Origin: Bifidobacteriaceae bacterium
Lineage (GTDB): Bacteria; Actinomycetota; Actinomycetes; Actinomycetales; WQXJ01
NCBI GenBank assembly: GCA_031270825.1
Contig: JAISXH010000037.1
Span: 1-64,000, forward strand
DNA length: 64,000 nucleotides
Reading direction: 5' to 3'
Position numbers and translations under genes: made by a program. The notes beneath the pieces were generated by a model. That model made no database searches. It was not told the DNA's origin and saw only the letters and a list, made by a program, of their open reading frames with translations. Within the stretch, counting starts at the first letter, position 1; every line of letters begins with the position of its first letter. Below, one piece after another: positions 8,585 through 17,388 of this stretch.

Positions 8585-9979
8585 ATGGGTCCTTGGACGC
8601 GCGAACCGGAGTACGTCGACATCCTGGCCGATGGCACGGTCAAACAACTCAACCCCTTCACCGGCACAGAGGTCTGGACGGTGGCGGGGCGCGGAAACCG
8701 GCCACTCGGCATCGTCGAACGCCAACCCGAATCGCTCGACCCCGCTCGCGAAGACGCCTATTGCGTCTTCTGCCCCAAGCGCTACACCGACACTCCCCCC
8801 GAAAAGGCGCGCCTGGTCCTCCCGCCGGCCGCGCCCGAACCGCCAGCCCAGCCAACCTCCCCGGCCTCCCGCCCGCCGGCGCCGCCGTGGCCGACCCTCC
8901 TGGAGACCGGCGCCGAGGACCTGTTCCAGACCGTGGCGGAGTTCCGCCGCATCCCGAATCTGTTCGAGATCCTGTCCTTCGACTATTGGCGGGCGAATTA
9001 CGGATACGAGCTGCCGCGCGAGTTGGCCGAGCACGCCCGCGCCTACGTCGCCAGCCCGGCGGGGCGCGCGCACATGGCCAAAATCGCGGCCGCCAAGGCC
9101 GCGGCCGCCGGCCAAGGCTCCGCCGCGGCCCTGACCGAAGACCAACTGGCCCAAGCGGCGGGCGCCTTCCTGGGGTCCGGGCATGACGTCATCGTCGCCC
9201 GGCGACACTTCATCGCCGGCGCCCTGGACGATTCCCAACTGGCCGGCGCCGGCACGCTCACCCCGGCCGAACACCGCCAGTTCATCGGCTTCACCGTCGA
9301 GGCCATGACCGACCTGTACCGGCGCAACCGTTACGTGCGCTACGTGTCGGTGTTTCAGAACTGGCTCAAGCCGGCCGGCGCCTCGCTCGACCATTTGCAC
9401 AAACAGCTCGTCGCCATCGACGAGCACGGCGCGCAGTATGAGCTGGCCCAGGAATCGCTGCGCCAGAATCCCGAGATTTTCAACGAGCGCGCGGTAAACT
9501 ACGCCGCCTACAAGAACCTCGTCATAGCTGAGAACGATCACGCGATCGCCTTCGCCGGCTTTGGGCACCGCTACCCCACGATCGAGATCTTCTCCCGGTC
9601 CGAGGCCCCCGACCCTTGGAGCCACCAGCCCGAAGAGTTGGGCGGTGTGGCTGATCTCCTTCACGCCATGCACGCCGCCACCGGCGCCTCCATCCCGACC
9701 AACGAGGAATGGCACACCCGCCCGGTCGACGCCAAGCTGGCGACCCCCTGGCGCATCATGCTGAAGTGGCGGATTTCGACCGTGGCCGGTTTCGAGGGCG
9801 CGACCAAGATCTATCTCAACACCATCGACCCTTACGCGCTGCGCGATCTGGTGGTCCCCAAGGCGTTCGCCCTGCGGGCCGAGGGCCGCATAGCTCCTGA
9901 AATCCGCATCGCGACCGAGGCTCACTGCCGCCCCAACCCGCTGCGCTACACCGCCAACCGGGGTCTGCCGCTGTTCTAG
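8585..9979 (+). CDS. DUF4921 family protein, GalT/HIT-superfamily-like
   Basis: A 464-residue protein with two marks of the galactose-1-phosphate uridylyltransferase/HIT superfamily: a zinc-type CVFC motif at 60-63 and HLHKQ at 270-274, matching the HxHxQ nucleotidyl-transfer site of GalT enzymes. I recognise the overall sequence as the actinobacterial family DUF4921, whose substrate is not established. Between the two motifs is a Pro/Ala-rich insertion near residues 80-105. The protein could transfer or hydrolyse a nucleotide-linked phosphate; true GalT activity is unproven because the usual HPH is HLH here. It is transcribed alone from its own leaderless promoter. Confidence 0.75.
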   Translation: MGPWTREPEYVDILADGTVKQLNPFTGTEVWTVAGRGNRPLGIVERQPESLDPAREDAYCVFCPKRYTDTPPEKARLVLPPAAPEPPAQPTSPASRPPAPPWPTLLETGAEDLFQTVAEFRRIPNLFEILSFDYWRANYGYELPRELAEHARAYVASPAGRAHMAKIAAAKAAAAGQGSAAALTEDQLAQAAGAFLGSGHDVIVARRHFIAGALDDSQLAGAGTLTPAEHRQFIGFTVEAMTDLYRRNRYVRYVSVFQNWLKPAGASLDHLHKQLVAIDEHGAQYELAQESLRQNPEIFNERAVNYAAYKNLVIAENDHAIAFAGFGHRYPTIEIFSRSEAPDPWSHQPEELGGVADLLHAMHAATGASIPTNEEWHTRPVDAKLATPWRIMLKWRISTVAGFEGATKIYLNTIDPYALRDLVVPKAFALRAEGRIAPEIRIATEAHCRPNPLRYTANRGLPLF

Positions 9980-10034
9980 CCGCACCCGATTGGGCCTTCG
10001 CGGCCGGTCAAGTGCGGGCCCGGCGGGATTGACT

Positions 10035-10040
10035 TATCGT
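10035..10040 (+). promoter_or_regulatory. -10 box of the VanZ-RDD gene
   Basis: TATCGT ends six bases before the GTG at 10047, supporting that start over the frame's earlier start at 9990. Confidence 0.45.
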
Positions 10041-10046
10041 TCTGGC

Positions 10047-11084
10047 GTGGATCAGGCCGTTTTGCCCGCCGCCGTCGCCATCGTTGTGGGACTGGCGTTG
10101 GCGGTTGTCGCCTTCGCCCCCTTCGTGGCCTTGGCCTACCGCCGCTATAGGCGTTTGACCTGGCGTTATGTGCTCGCGTGGCTGGGCTTCCTGATCTACT
10201 TCATGGCGATCTGGGCCTACACCCTGCTGTTCTTCCCGGACCCGGATCGGTTGCACTGCGTCCGGCCGCAACTGCGGCCCTTCTACTCCATCGGCGACGT
10301 TTTCAACTACCCACATTCTTCGGTCGGCCAACTGCTGCACAACCCGGTGGTGGACCAGCTGGCGCTGAATGTGGCTCTGTTCATTCCGCTCGGGGTGTTC
10401 GTCCGGCTGTTGTGGAACGGCGGGCTGGTGGCCTCGACCCTGGCCGGCGCCGGCCTGTCGCTGTTTGTCGAGACGACTCAGTTGACCGGGGTTTGGGGGC
10501 TGTATCGGTGCGCCTATCGGGTGTTCGACGTGGATGACATCATGACCAACACCACCGGAGCGCTGCTCGGGGCGCTGCTCGCCCTGGTCTTGCCCCGCGG
10601 TTGGCTAACCCCGGCGGCTCAGCCGCCGGGCGTCCCGGCGCCGGTGACGCTGGGGAGGCGTCTGATCGCGATGGTTTGCGACGGCCTCAGCGTCTGGCTG
10701 ATCGGCGGCGTGGGCGCCGCGGCCGCGACCATGTTGACGCCCTGGCTCGGAGAGGCCGATCCGGCCCGTTGGGCCACTTCCGCCGCATTTGGCGCCCCTT
10801 TCGCCATCCAAACCGCCTGCGTGCTCATCAGCGGCCGGACTCTGGGCGACCTGGCCACCGTGCTGCGTTGGGAACCGATGCGCCCCGCTTGGCTTTGGCG
10901 CCGCCTGGCCCGGTTACTGGGAGGGATTGGGGGATTTCAATTGCTCGGCCTGATCACAGGCCCGTGGTCGCTGCTCTGGTACTTGTTCGCCCTGGTGGCT
11001 GTGCTTGCCGCCGTCGTGAGTCGGCGCAGCCGCGGGCTGCCGGGTTTGCTCGGGCGTCAAGAGCTTGCTGACGCCCGCGAGTGA
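10047..11084 (+). CDS. VanZ-like and RDD-domain membrane protein
   Basis: A 345-residue polytopic membrane protein. Residues about 1-200 form a VanZ-like domain (NVALFIPLGVFVRLLWNG, then ETTQL and DVDDIMTNTTGALLG, the typical VanZ signature). Residues about 212-330 form an RDD-type domain with RRLIAMVCDGL at its entry and SGRTLGDLATVLRW later. VanZ-RDD fusions are common in Actinobacteria but uncharacterised; VanZ is associated with low-level teicoplanin resistance in enterococci, which does not transfer automatically. The GTG at 10047 was chosen because it is leaderless behind TATCGT and the hydrophobic segment starts directly after it. Confidence 0.8.
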   Translation: MDQAVLPAAVAIVVGLALAVVAFAPFVALAYRRYRRLTWRYVLAWLGFLIYFMAIWAYTLLFFPDPDRLHCVRPQLRPFYSIGDVFNYPHSSVGQLLHNPVVDQLALNVALFIPLGVFVRLLWNGGLVASTLAGAGLSLFVETTQLTGVWGLYRCAYRVFDVDDIMTNTTGALLGALLALVLPRGWLTPAAQPPGVPAPVTLGRRLIAMVCDGLSVWLIGGVGAAAATMLTPWLGEADPARWATSAAFGAPFAIQTACVLISGRTLGDLATVLRWEPMRPAWLWRRLARLLGGIGGFQLLGLITGPWSLLWYLFALVAVLAAVVSRRSRGLPGLLGRQELADARE

Positions 11085-11116
11085 CAAGTTCTCACATGCC
11101 GAGATAGTGTCCTTTA

Positions 11117-11132
11117 CAAAACCAGTGTTTTG
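11117..11132. repeat. A/T-rich inverted repeat CAAAAC-CAGT-GTTTTG
   Basis: Perfect six-base arms (11117-11122 and 11127-11132) around a four-base centre, in a locally A/T-rich stretch 33 nt after the VanZ-RDD stop and about 165 nt before the small ORF at 11297. It may be an operator or a weak terminator; there is no T-tract to decide. Confidence 0.5.
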
Positions 11133-11296
11133 CGAATTCTTGGCATTCTGGTGTTGTCAAAGGGCGGCGATCGCATAACCGCGTTCACTGCCATGACTCC
11201 AAGCGCACAGTCTGAATCCGAAATCCGCCAGGACGAGTGCCGACCGCTTAGGGCCGGACCCTCCGTTCTCGACGTGAGCCAGAAGGGAGCCGAAGA

Positions 11297-11485
11297 ATGC
11301 CAGCAGCAACCGCGATCGCCTTGCTTGACCGCCTTGAGATCATTCTGGAGGCTTTGGCCGAGATGCCGCCCGCTGAGCGCACGGAAACCGGCCTGTGTCA
11401 GGTGCTCGGCCGCAGCGGCCACCGCCCGCTAACCCATTCCGAGCGCCAGGCGCTAGCGGCCCTGGGCCGCGACCTGCGGCCCTGA
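11297..11485 (+). CDS. small hypothetical protein (62 aa)
   Basis: A 62-residue ORF with a plausible ribosome binding site (GGGAG eight bases before the ATG). The product looks helical and amphipathic in its first half (AIALLDRLEIILEALAEM) and has two Ser/Thr-His-Ser/Arg stretches later; it has no cysteine pair, membrane segment or motif that I recognise. It is alone between the VanZ-RDD gene and a convergent transporter, over 200 nt after the former. Third-position GC is high, as in real genes here, but a chance ORF of this length is possible in GC-rich DNA. Confidence 0.4.
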   Translation: MPAATAIALLDRLEIILEALAEMPPAERTETGLCQVLGRSGHRPLTHSERQALAALGRDLRP

Positions 11486-11566
11486 CCCGGCCGGTCGCCC
11501 CAGCCCTCCCATTGCGCGGGCCGGGCGGCCGTTGACGGGGGAATCGGCGATGCCGTCGCCGGGCAG

Positions 11567-11600
11567 AATCAACACAGTCACCGTCCCCCTGCTGATTTTG
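11567..11600 (-). repeat. dispersed repeat, copy 1 (overlaps the end of the DMT gene)
   Basis: The minus-strand core GCAGGGGGACGGTGACTGTG recurs in similar form at 47194-47214 and twice at 55074-55130. Here it overlaps the last codons of the transporter gene: the TGA stop at 11580-11578 lies inside GGTGACTG. The last few residues of that protein are therefore repeat-encoded. Confidence 0.75.
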
Positions 11601-12453
11601 CTTGTTGGGCGGTGGCGGCGCGGCGGGCTAGTTGGATCGTGCCGGCGACCATGGCCAGGGCGGCGGCGACCAGGACGATCCAGCCGGCGCCTTGGGTCGC
11701 CAGGCGGGCGTCGAGCGCCCACAGGCCCAGGGTCACGGCCACGACCGGCTCCAGGACCTGGCTGGCCGGCAGCGAAGCGCCCAGATCGCCGGCGTGGAAG
11801 GCCGCCTGCTGGAAACCGGTCCCCACCAGCACGCAGACGACCAGCGCGTACAGGGGCCAAGAGCGGAACAAGGCGAGCAGGCCGGCCTGGTCCAAGTGCA
11901 CCACCACCAGTTCAGTCAGCGGCGCGATGATCCCATAAACGACGCCCGTCAGCAGACCGAACACGAGCGCTTTGAGGGCCCCCTTGGCGACCAGGCCAAC
12001 CAACCACAATCCCGCGCAAGCCAAGCCAAAGGCGAGCCCCGGCCACAACCAGGGCCGGACGGCATCGGACACCGAACCCTTAGTCGAATCTCCCACCACT
12101 GTGAAAACCGCCAGACCGGCCACCACCATCAAAGCCCAGACCAGGTCGGCCCGGTGGATGCGGCGTCCGTTCCACCAAGCGGCCAGCGGCAGGGCGAAGA
12201 CCATGGCCGTGACCAAGACCGGCTGGACCAAGACCACCGAGCCGAAAGCCAAAGCGACGGCCTGGAAGGCGAATCCGAGGGCGTCTCCCAGGGCTCCCGC
12301 CCACCACAGCGGCGACCGCGCCAACTGCGCGAACAGGCGCAGGCCCCGTCCTTGTTCGACCGGCACCCGGACGGCCACATGCTGCTGCGACACGAACGCG
12401 CCGGCGAAGCTCAGGGCAGCCAACAGCCCCACCCCGATTGCTAGCAAATCCAC
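11578..12453 (-). CDS. DMT superfamily (EamA-like) transporter
   Basis: A 291-residue protein with nine or ten hydrophobic segments in two related halves, as in the drug/metabolite transporter superfamily; the second half ends with QVLEPVVAVTLGLWALD, matching the conserved last helices of EamA proteins. The N-terminal FVSQQHVAVR stretch also resembles actinobacterial NIPA-like members, so Mg2+ or a small metabolite are both possible substrates. The GTG at 12453 has GGAG seven bases upstream. The C-terminus (QAKSAGGR) and the stop codon lie within a dispersed repeat. It is 26 nt downstream of malQ on the same strand and may be co-transcribed. Confidence 0.8.
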   Translation of the reverse strand: MDLLAIGVGLLAALSFAGAFVSQQHVAVRVPVEQGRGLRLFAQLARSPLWWAGALGDALGFAFQAVALAFGSVVLVQPVLVTAMVFALPLAAWWNGRRIHRADLVWALMVVAGLAVFTVVGDSTKGSVSDAVRPWLWPGLAFGLACAGLWLVGLVAKGALKALVFGLLTGVVYGIIAPLTELVVVHLDQAGLLALFRSWPLYALVVCVLVGTGFQQAAFHAGDLGASLPASQVLEPVVAVTLGLWALDARLATQGAGWIVLVAAALAMVAGTIQLARRAATAQQAKSAGGR

Positions 12454-12479
12454 CGTTCAGCTCCGGCTCCAAGCCAGGG

Positions 12480-14666
12480 TCAGTCCTGGCGCAAGACCGC
12501 GGTAATAGCCTCGAACACGGGGTTGCGCTGGATTTCCTCGATGTAGACCGGCCGGCCGTCGCAATCGGCCAACGGCACCGACCAGTTGGGGTACTCGCGG
12601 TCGGTTCCGGGCAAGTTCTGGGTCCGGCGCTCGCCGACCAGATCGGCCAATGACACGCCCAACATCACCGAAGGCGTGGACTGGAGGAAGCGGTGCAGCG
12701 CGCTGACGACTTCAAGCTCGTCATCAGCCTTGTCCGGGTCGAGCAGACCGCGCCGAACCAGCATTTCGACCATCATGGCCCGTTCCGCCCGGGCGGCGGC
12801 CTGGGCGTCTTCCAGGGGCGTGTCGAGCAGGCCGAGCCGGTCGCGCTGAGCCACGTGCTCGCCCGCCAGGTAGGCCGAGGTGGGCGGCAAATCATGGGTG
12901 GTGATGGCGGTCATAGCCAGATAACGGTAGTCCTCCGGATCGAGCAAGCGAGCGCCGTCGGCGGTCTTCTCAAACCAGACGATCGAGTTGCCCAGCAAGC
13001 CGCGCCCGCCCAGGTACTCCCGCAGTCCGGGCGGAACCACGCCGAGATCCTCGCCCACCACCACTGCCCCCGCCCGGGTGGCCTCCAGGACCAGGATCGA
13101 CACCATGGCCTCGCGGTCATAGGCGACATAGGTGCCGTCGCCCGGACCCATCCCATCAGGAATCCACCACAGCCTGGTCAGACCCAGAATGTGGTCGATC
13201 CTGAGGGCGCCGGCATGGGCCAACACCGCCCTGAGCATGGACCGATAGGCCGCGAACCCGGTCGCCTGGAGCGCGTCCGGGCGCCAGGGAGGCTCCAACC
13301 AGCCCTGGCCCACCTGGTTGAAATAGTCCGGCGGCGCGCCCACTTCGACGCCCACAGCCAAAACGTTGCGATGCGACCAGCCGTCCGCCCCGTCCGGATG
13401 CACTCCCACCGCCAGGTCTTTGACAATCCCCACAGCCATCCCGGCTTCGACCAGGCGGTCCTGGGCCCGGGACAACTGCTGGTCGGCGATCCACTGCAGC
13501 CAGATGTAATAGTCGACGTCGTCGGCATGGGCGGCGGCGAACTGGGCCGCTTCGACGCTGCCGTAGGCCACCTCTTGAGCCAGGCCGGCCGCCTTGAGCG
13601 CGCTCCAGAGCGCGAAATCGCCAATCGCGGGCTGCAACTCGGCCCGGTACTCATCCAGGCCGGCTTGACGGTCAGGCGAACGCGGGACCTGATAGATCAA
13701 CCGCAGCGCCTGGCCCTTGATGGTCCAGGATTGGTCGCGGTCAATGAATTCCGCGTCCGCGTCAGCGGCCTTGGCCTTGGCCGCCAGTTGGTCGACCGCG
13801 GCCCGGACGTCATCTGACGCCTGGGCGTATTCGTCGATCGCCTCCGGCCGGATGTAATAGGGATTGGTGAATTCCCTGGTCGTCGGCAGATAGGGGGACT
13901 GGGTGAAAGGCGCCACCGGTTCGGCCGCGTGAATCGGGTTGATCATGACGAAATCGGCGCCGTCATGCTTGGCCATCTCATATCCCAAAGTGGCCAAATC
14001 CTCGAAGTCGCCGGTTCCCCAAGAAGCATGCGACCGAGCCGAGTAAAGCTGGACCATGGGCCCCCAGACTGAATGCTCCTTCAGCTTGGCCGGCAACTCC
14101 AAGCGGTCGGGGCAGACAACCAGCACGCCTGCGCCGCTCTGGCCGCCGTCGACCCGCACCCGCAATCTGTGCCAGCCCAAGGGCAGGTCCGGCGGCAGTT
14201 GGCGGTAGACCCGGACCAGTTCGACTCCATCGACCCGCCGGCGATCCCCGTCTTCACCGACCGCCGATTCCAATTCGATCTGGCCGCCATCCACCCCCAA
14301 CAACGGGTCGTCATCCAAGTCGATCGACAGACGGGCCGTCGCCCCCAAAGGAATGGTGACCGGCAGTCGGGCCTCGGCGCCCCGCCGGATGACGGTGCTG
14401 GCGGGGACCAGGTCCCTCCAACTGCCATCATCGAACCCGTCGAGCGCGGCCCGCACTTCCTTGGGCGTGGCGACCTTCACGCCCAGCGCCGTCAACACCG
14501 CCCGGACCGTTTCGGCGGACACCTTGGTCAATTCGCCTTTCCAGTTGGTGTACTCGGTCGTGACGCCGTGTTTGCCGGCCAATTCGGCCAGCTCGATCGA
14601 GGGCGCGCCGCCAACTCCCCGCAGCGTGTTCAAGAAACGTTGCCGCGGGCTGGAGGTTTGAGTCAT
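12480..14666 (-). CDS. malQ: 4-alpha-glucanotransferase (amylomaltase)
   Basis: A 728-residue GH77 enzyme that disproportionates maltodextrins in the cytoplasm. The nucleophile D491 lies in ALRIDHILG, the acid/base E539 in VGEDLGV and the third catalytic acid D592 in TTHDLPP; QSPYLP near residue 256 is another GH77 mark. The first ~190 residues are the extra N-terminal beta-rich and helical domain typical of the long actinobacterial/proteobacterial MalQ form (short forms are about 500 residues). The ATG at 14666 is seven bases after TAGCCT (14679-14674), so the transcript is probably leaderless. Located between chorismate mutase and a DMT transporter with no other glycogen genes in view. Confidence 0.95.
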   Translation of the reverse strand: MTQTSSPRQRFLNTLRGVGGAPSIELAELAGKHGVTTEYTNWKGELTKVSAETVRAVLTALGVKVATPKEVRAALDGFDDGSWRDLVPASTVIRRGAEARLPVTIPLGATARLSIDLDDDPLLGVDGGQIELESAVGEDGDRRRVDGVELVRVYRQLPPDLPLGWHRLRVRVDGGQSGAGVLVVCPDRLELPAKLKEHSVWGPMVQLYSARSHASWGTGDFEDLATLGYEMAKHDGADFVMINPIHAAEPVAPFTQSPYLPTTREFTNPYYIRPEAIDEYAQASDDVRAAVDQLAAKAKAADADAEFIDRDQSWTIKGQALRLIYQVPRSPDRQAGLDEYRAELQPAIGDFALWSALKAAGLAQEVAYGSVEAAQFAAAHADDVDYYIWLQWIADQQLSRAQDRLVEAGMAVGIVKDLAVGVHPDGADGWSHRNVLAVGVEVGAPPDYFNQVGQGWLEPPWRPDALQATGFAAYRSMLRAVLAHAGALRIDHILGLTRLWWIPDGMGPGDGTYVAYDREAMVSILVLEATRAGAVVVGEDLGVVPPGLREYLGGRGLLGNSIVWFEKTADGARLLDPEDYRYLAMTAITTHDLPPTSAYLAGEHVAQRDRLGLLDTPLEDAQAAARAERAMMVEMLVRRGLLDPDKADDELEVVSALHRFLQSTPSVMLGVSLADLVGERRTQNLPGTDREYPNWSVPLADCDGRPVYIEEIQRNPVFEAITAVLRQD

Positions 14667-14673
14667 ACGCTCA

Positions 14674-14679
14674 AGGCTA
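14674..14679 (-). promoter_or_regulatory. -10 box of malQ
   Basis: TAGCCT on the minus strand ends seven bases before the malQ ATG, inside the 37-nt gap after the chorismate mutase stop. It would give malQ its own leaderless transcript besides any read-through from clpX. Confidence 0.4.
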
Positions 14680-14703
14680 TCCCAGGGCCGACTGGCCGGG
14701 CTC

Positions 14704-15087
14704 TTAGGTGGCCCGCCGGGAATCCCCGGGGTCCGGCCAGCCCGGATTTGGGCCGGCCTCGGCCGGCGCCTGGGTCAAGATGGCCTCATGGTGATGGATC
14801 ACCTCGGCCACGATGAAACCCAGGAATTTCTCCGCGAACACGGGGTCCAGGCCGGATTGATCGGCCAGGTCCCTCAGGCGGGAGATTTGTTGGGTCTCGC
14901 GGGCCGGATCAGCCGGGGGCAGGCCCGCGTCGGCTTTCAGATGGCCCACCCGTTGAGTGAACTTGAACCGCTCCGCCAGCAGGTGAACCAGCGCGGCGTC
15001 AATGTTGTCGATCGAATCGCGCAATTCGCCCAGGCGGACGGCTGCGGCCTCTGGCTCAGACCCGCTCCCAGGCAGTCCGGCCGACAT
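14704..15087 (-). CDS. chorismate mutase (AroQ type)
   Basis: A 127-residue all-helical AroQ domain. The first helix reads LGELRDSIDNIDAALVHLL with the conserved Arg, followed by ERFKFTQRVGHLKA (the conserved Lys of the second active-site element) and a last helix around IVAEVIHHHEAI. It converts chorismate to prephenate for Phe and Tyr synthesis. The ATG at 15087 overlaps the clpX stop by one base (TGATG), giving coupled translation; an in-frame TTG three bases earlier is the alternative. No secretion signal is present, so it is the cytoplasmic form. Placement directly behind clpX is conserved in many actinobacteria as far as I recall. Confidence 0.88.
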   Translation of the reverse strand: MSAGLPGSGSEPEAAAVRLGELRDSIDNIDAALVHLLAERFKFTQRVGHLKADAGLPPADPARETQQISRLRDLADQSGLDPVFAEKFLGFIVAEVIHHHEAILTQAPAEAGPNPGWPDPGDSRRAT

Positions 15088-16610
15088 CAAGCCGTCTTCT
15101 TGGCCGGGCCAGACCGCGCCGAGCCGACCTGGCGTTCCTTCGGCACGATGGTCGGGTTGACGTTCTCCAGCACCACCCCGCGGTCGATCACCACCCGCGC
15201 GATGTCCTCGCGCGACGGAACGTCGAACATCAGCGGCTGCAGGATCTCCTCCATGATGGCGCGCAGGCCGCGGGCGCCGGTCCCGCGAACCATCGCCTGC
15301 TCGGCGATCGCCTCGACGGCATCGTCGGTGAAATCCAATAGCACGTCGTCCAACTCGAACATGCGCTGGTACTGCTTGATCAGAGCGTTGCGCGGCTCGG
15401 TGAGGATGCGCTGCAGGGACGCCTGATTCAGCGGCGAAACGGTGGCCACCACCGGCATCCGGCCGATGAACTCGGGAATCAGGCCGAACTTCAACAGGTC
15501 CTCGGGGCGCACGTCATCGAAATCGTCTTCGCCGCCGGCGATGTGCAGCGGCGCGCCGAAGCCGATCCCGTGCCGGCCGGCCCGCTGGGCGATGATCTCC
15601 TCCAGGCCGGCGAAGGCCCCGGCCAGGATGAACAACACGTTGGTGGTGTCGAGCTGCAGGTAATCGGCGGCTTGCGGGTGCTTGCGCCCGCCCTGCGGCG
15701 GCACCGAGGCGACGGTGCCCTCAAGAATCTTCAGCAAAGCCTGCTGGACGCCTTCGCCGGAGACGTCCCTGGTGATCGAGGGGCCGTCGGCTTTACGCGC
15801 GATCTTGTCGATCTCGTCGATGTAGACGATGCCGGTCTCGGCCCGCTTGACATCTCCCTCGGCGGCTTGAATCAGCTTGAGCAGAATGTTCTCGACGTCT
15901 TCGCCGACATAACCGGCCTCCGTCAGGGCCGTCGCGTCAGCGATCGCGAAAGGCACATTCAGCATCTTGGCCAGCGTCTGGGCGACATAGGTCTTGCCGC
16001 AACCAGTTGGGCCGATCAGCAGGATATTGGACTTGGCGATTTCCACCGGCTCGCCATCAGAACCGCCCAAACCGCCCAAGGCGCCCGAACCAGCCTGTCG
16101 TTCGCCCCCGGCGCCGGCGGTTCCCGTTTCCGCGCCCGCCACGCCGGCGGAGCCAGCTCCCGGCGAGCCCAGCGCCGTTCGGGCCCTGCCCTGACGCTCG
16201 CCGGGGCGCTCGCCGGGGCGTTCACCCTGGCGTTCACCCTGGCTGTGGTCGCGGCCGGGACCGGCCCGGCCCGGCCTAGACCGGGCGGCGCCGGGCGCCG
16301 AGGCGCCCTGGCTGGAGCGGATGCGCTTGTAGTGGTTGTAGACCGCCACCGACAAGGCCCGCTTGGCCCCTTCCTGGCCGACCACGTACTGCTCCAAGAA
16401 CTCGAAAATCTCCTTCGGCTTGGGCAGTTCGGCCACTGCTGGGCCACCTTCTGGTTGCGCCTGTTCGGCCAGAATCTCGTTGCACAGCTCGATGCACTCG
16501 TCGCAAATGTAGACCGAGGGACCGGCGATCAGCTTGCGCACGTGCTTCTGCGACTTGCCGCAGAACGAGCATTTCAGCAGGTCCGCTGCGCCATCGGAAA
16601 TCATCGGCAT
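15087..16610 (-). CDS. clpX: ATP-dependent Clp protease ATP-binding subunit ClpX, with long linker insertion
   Basis: The unfoldase partner of ClpP, 507 residues against the usual 410-430. The zinc-binding domain has C14/C17 and C36/C39. Walker A GPTGCGKT is at 200-207, Walker [11 protein letters not shown] follows, with pore loop GYVGED and the RKH loop (GGRKHP) all intact. The extra length is a Gly/Arg/Ala-rich insertion at about residues 99-188 (DNA 16047-16316) between YNHYKRI and EIAKSNILL, with a [17 protein letters not shown] repeat. The start at 16610 aligns with mycobacterial ClpX and has AGGAGG four bases upstream; the ATG at 16604 is the alternative. Chorismate mutase follows, overlapping by one base. 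Confidence 0.95.
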   Translation of the reverse strand: MPMISDGAADLLKCSFCGKSQKHVRKLIAGPSVYICDECIELCNEILAEQAQPEGGPAVAELPKPKEIFEFLEQYVVGQEGAKRALSVAVYNHYKRIRSSQGASAPGAARSRPGRAGPGRDHSQGERQGERPGERPGERQGRARTALGSPGAGSAGVAGAETGTAGAGGERQAGSGALGGLGGSDGEPVEIAKSNILLIGPTGCGKTYVAQTLAKMLNVPFAIADATALTEAGYVGEDVENILLKLIQAAEGDVKRAETGIVYIDEIDKIARKADGPSITRDVSGEGVQQALLKILEGTVASVPPQGGRKHPQAADYLQLDTTNVLFILAGAFAGLEEIIAQRAGRHGIGFGAPLHIAGGEDDFDDVRPEDLLKFGLIPEFIGRMPVVATVSPLNQASLQRILTEPRNALIKQYQRMFELDDVLLDFTDDAVEAIAEQAMVRGTGARGLRAIMEEILQPLMFDVPSREDIARVVIDRGVVLENVNPTIVPKERQVGSARSGPAKKTA

Positions 16611-16763
16611 AGGGCCTCCTTGGTCAGTCTGGCGGGGAAGATTGGCTCCATGGTAACGCCTGGAGTCCCCGTGCCGCCCGGCGCCGCGCTGTCCCGGCCG
16701 ACTTCCGCCCTCCTCGCCGACCCGGGCCCCGCCCATGCGGCCCCGGTCAAGAACCTTGAGTTT

Positions 16764-17174
16764 CTACGGGACGATCTCCACGGCGGAGCCGTCGGGGAGT
16801 GTCAGATGGCCGAAGTGGCGGTGGTCTAGCGTGGCGACGCGACGGGTCTTGAAGCGAGCGGCCAACACCAGGTTGGCCGCGTCCGTCAGTCCTATGGCCT
16901 CGTTGGCGTGCCGGTCTATCAGCGCCGTCGCCTGGGCCAGGCCGTCCGCGCCAAGAGCGGAGACGCGCCAGCGTCGGTGGGCCAGCGCGGCGAGCGCCGC
17001 GCGTTCCTCGCGCACGCCGTACCGGCTCAGGATCAGGTAGTCGAGTTCCGCCAGGACCAGTTCGCTGACCACGAAATCCCCGTCGCAGGCGGACAGGGCG
17101 GCCTTGACGGCCTGGTGGTCCGGCTCGGCGGCGTCCAGGTAGGCCAGCAACGCGCTGGTATCGACAATCACCAC
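16764..17174 (-). CDS. vapC: VapC-like PIN-domain toxin
   Basis: A 136-residue PIN-domain ribonuclease. The four acidic residues expected at the active site are visible: D5 in MVIVDTSALLAYLD, E44 in ELVLAELDYL, then D in IGLTDAANLVLA and D in VATLDHRHF. As in other VapC toxins it would cleave RNA, often tRNA, when freed from its antitoxin. It overlaps the 3' end of the antitoxin gene by seven bases, so the two are coupled. The pair sits between clpX and coaA, both housekeeping genes, as an isolated insertion. Confidence 0.88.
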   Translation of the reverse strand: MVIVDTSALLAYLDAAEPDHQAVKAALSACDGDFVVSELVLAELDYLILSRYGVREERAALAALAHRRWRVSALGADGLAQATALIDRHANEAIGLTDAANLVLAARFKTRRVATLDHRHFGHLTLPDGSAVEIVP

Positions 17175-17386
17175 TGGCCGAAGCCCTCGAGGAACTTGTC
17201 CGCGTTCCGCGCCACGTCTGCGCCGCCCCTGAAAACCCCGCCCGGCGGAAGCTCCCGTACCGGCTCGCCCACCACTTGGCGCACCGCCTCCCGGATGAGG
17301 TCCGCCTCCGAAACCCGCCGCTCGGCCGCCTCCGCCTCCAATGCTCGCTTGAGTTCCTCGGGCAGATAAACCGTCGTCTTAACCAC
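17168..17386 (-). CDS. vapB: VapB-like ribbon-helix-helix antitoxin
   Basis: A 72-residue protein beginning MVKTTVYLPEELKRAL, a clear ribbon-helix-helix DNA-binding strand and helix, with VSEADLIREAVRQVV as the second helix and a Trp-terminated tail (FLEGFGQW) that would bind the toxin. It should neutralise the downstream PIN toxin and repress its own promoter. The GTG at 17386 follows TACCAT by six bases, giving a leaderless message. Directly repeated ACGTAT sequences overlap that -10 box and are good operator candidates. Confidence 0.88.
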   Translation of the reverse strand: MVKTTVYLPEELKRALEAEAAERRVSEADLIREAVRQVVGEPVRELPPGGVFRGGADVARNADKFLEGFGQW

Positions 17387-17388
17387 TA

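Noticed and set aside
7165..9186. 673-codon plus-strand ORF across the GT4 gene and into the DUF4921 gene
   Set aside because: It is a shadow frame of two well-supported genes, has no recognisable domain, and its Arg/Pro-rich translation is typical of antisense frames in GC-rich DNA.
7964..9985. 673-codon minus-strand ORF antisense to the DUF4921 gene
   Set aside because: Antisense shadow; the plus-strand frame carries CVFC and HLHKQ motifs and a leaderless promoter.
12693..13817. 374-codon plus-strand ORF opposite malQ
   Set aside because: Antisense shadow of the GH77 catalytic core.
15543..16829. 428-codon plus-strand ORF opposite clpX
   Set aside because: Antisense to all ClpX motifs; no ribosome site and no family resemblance.
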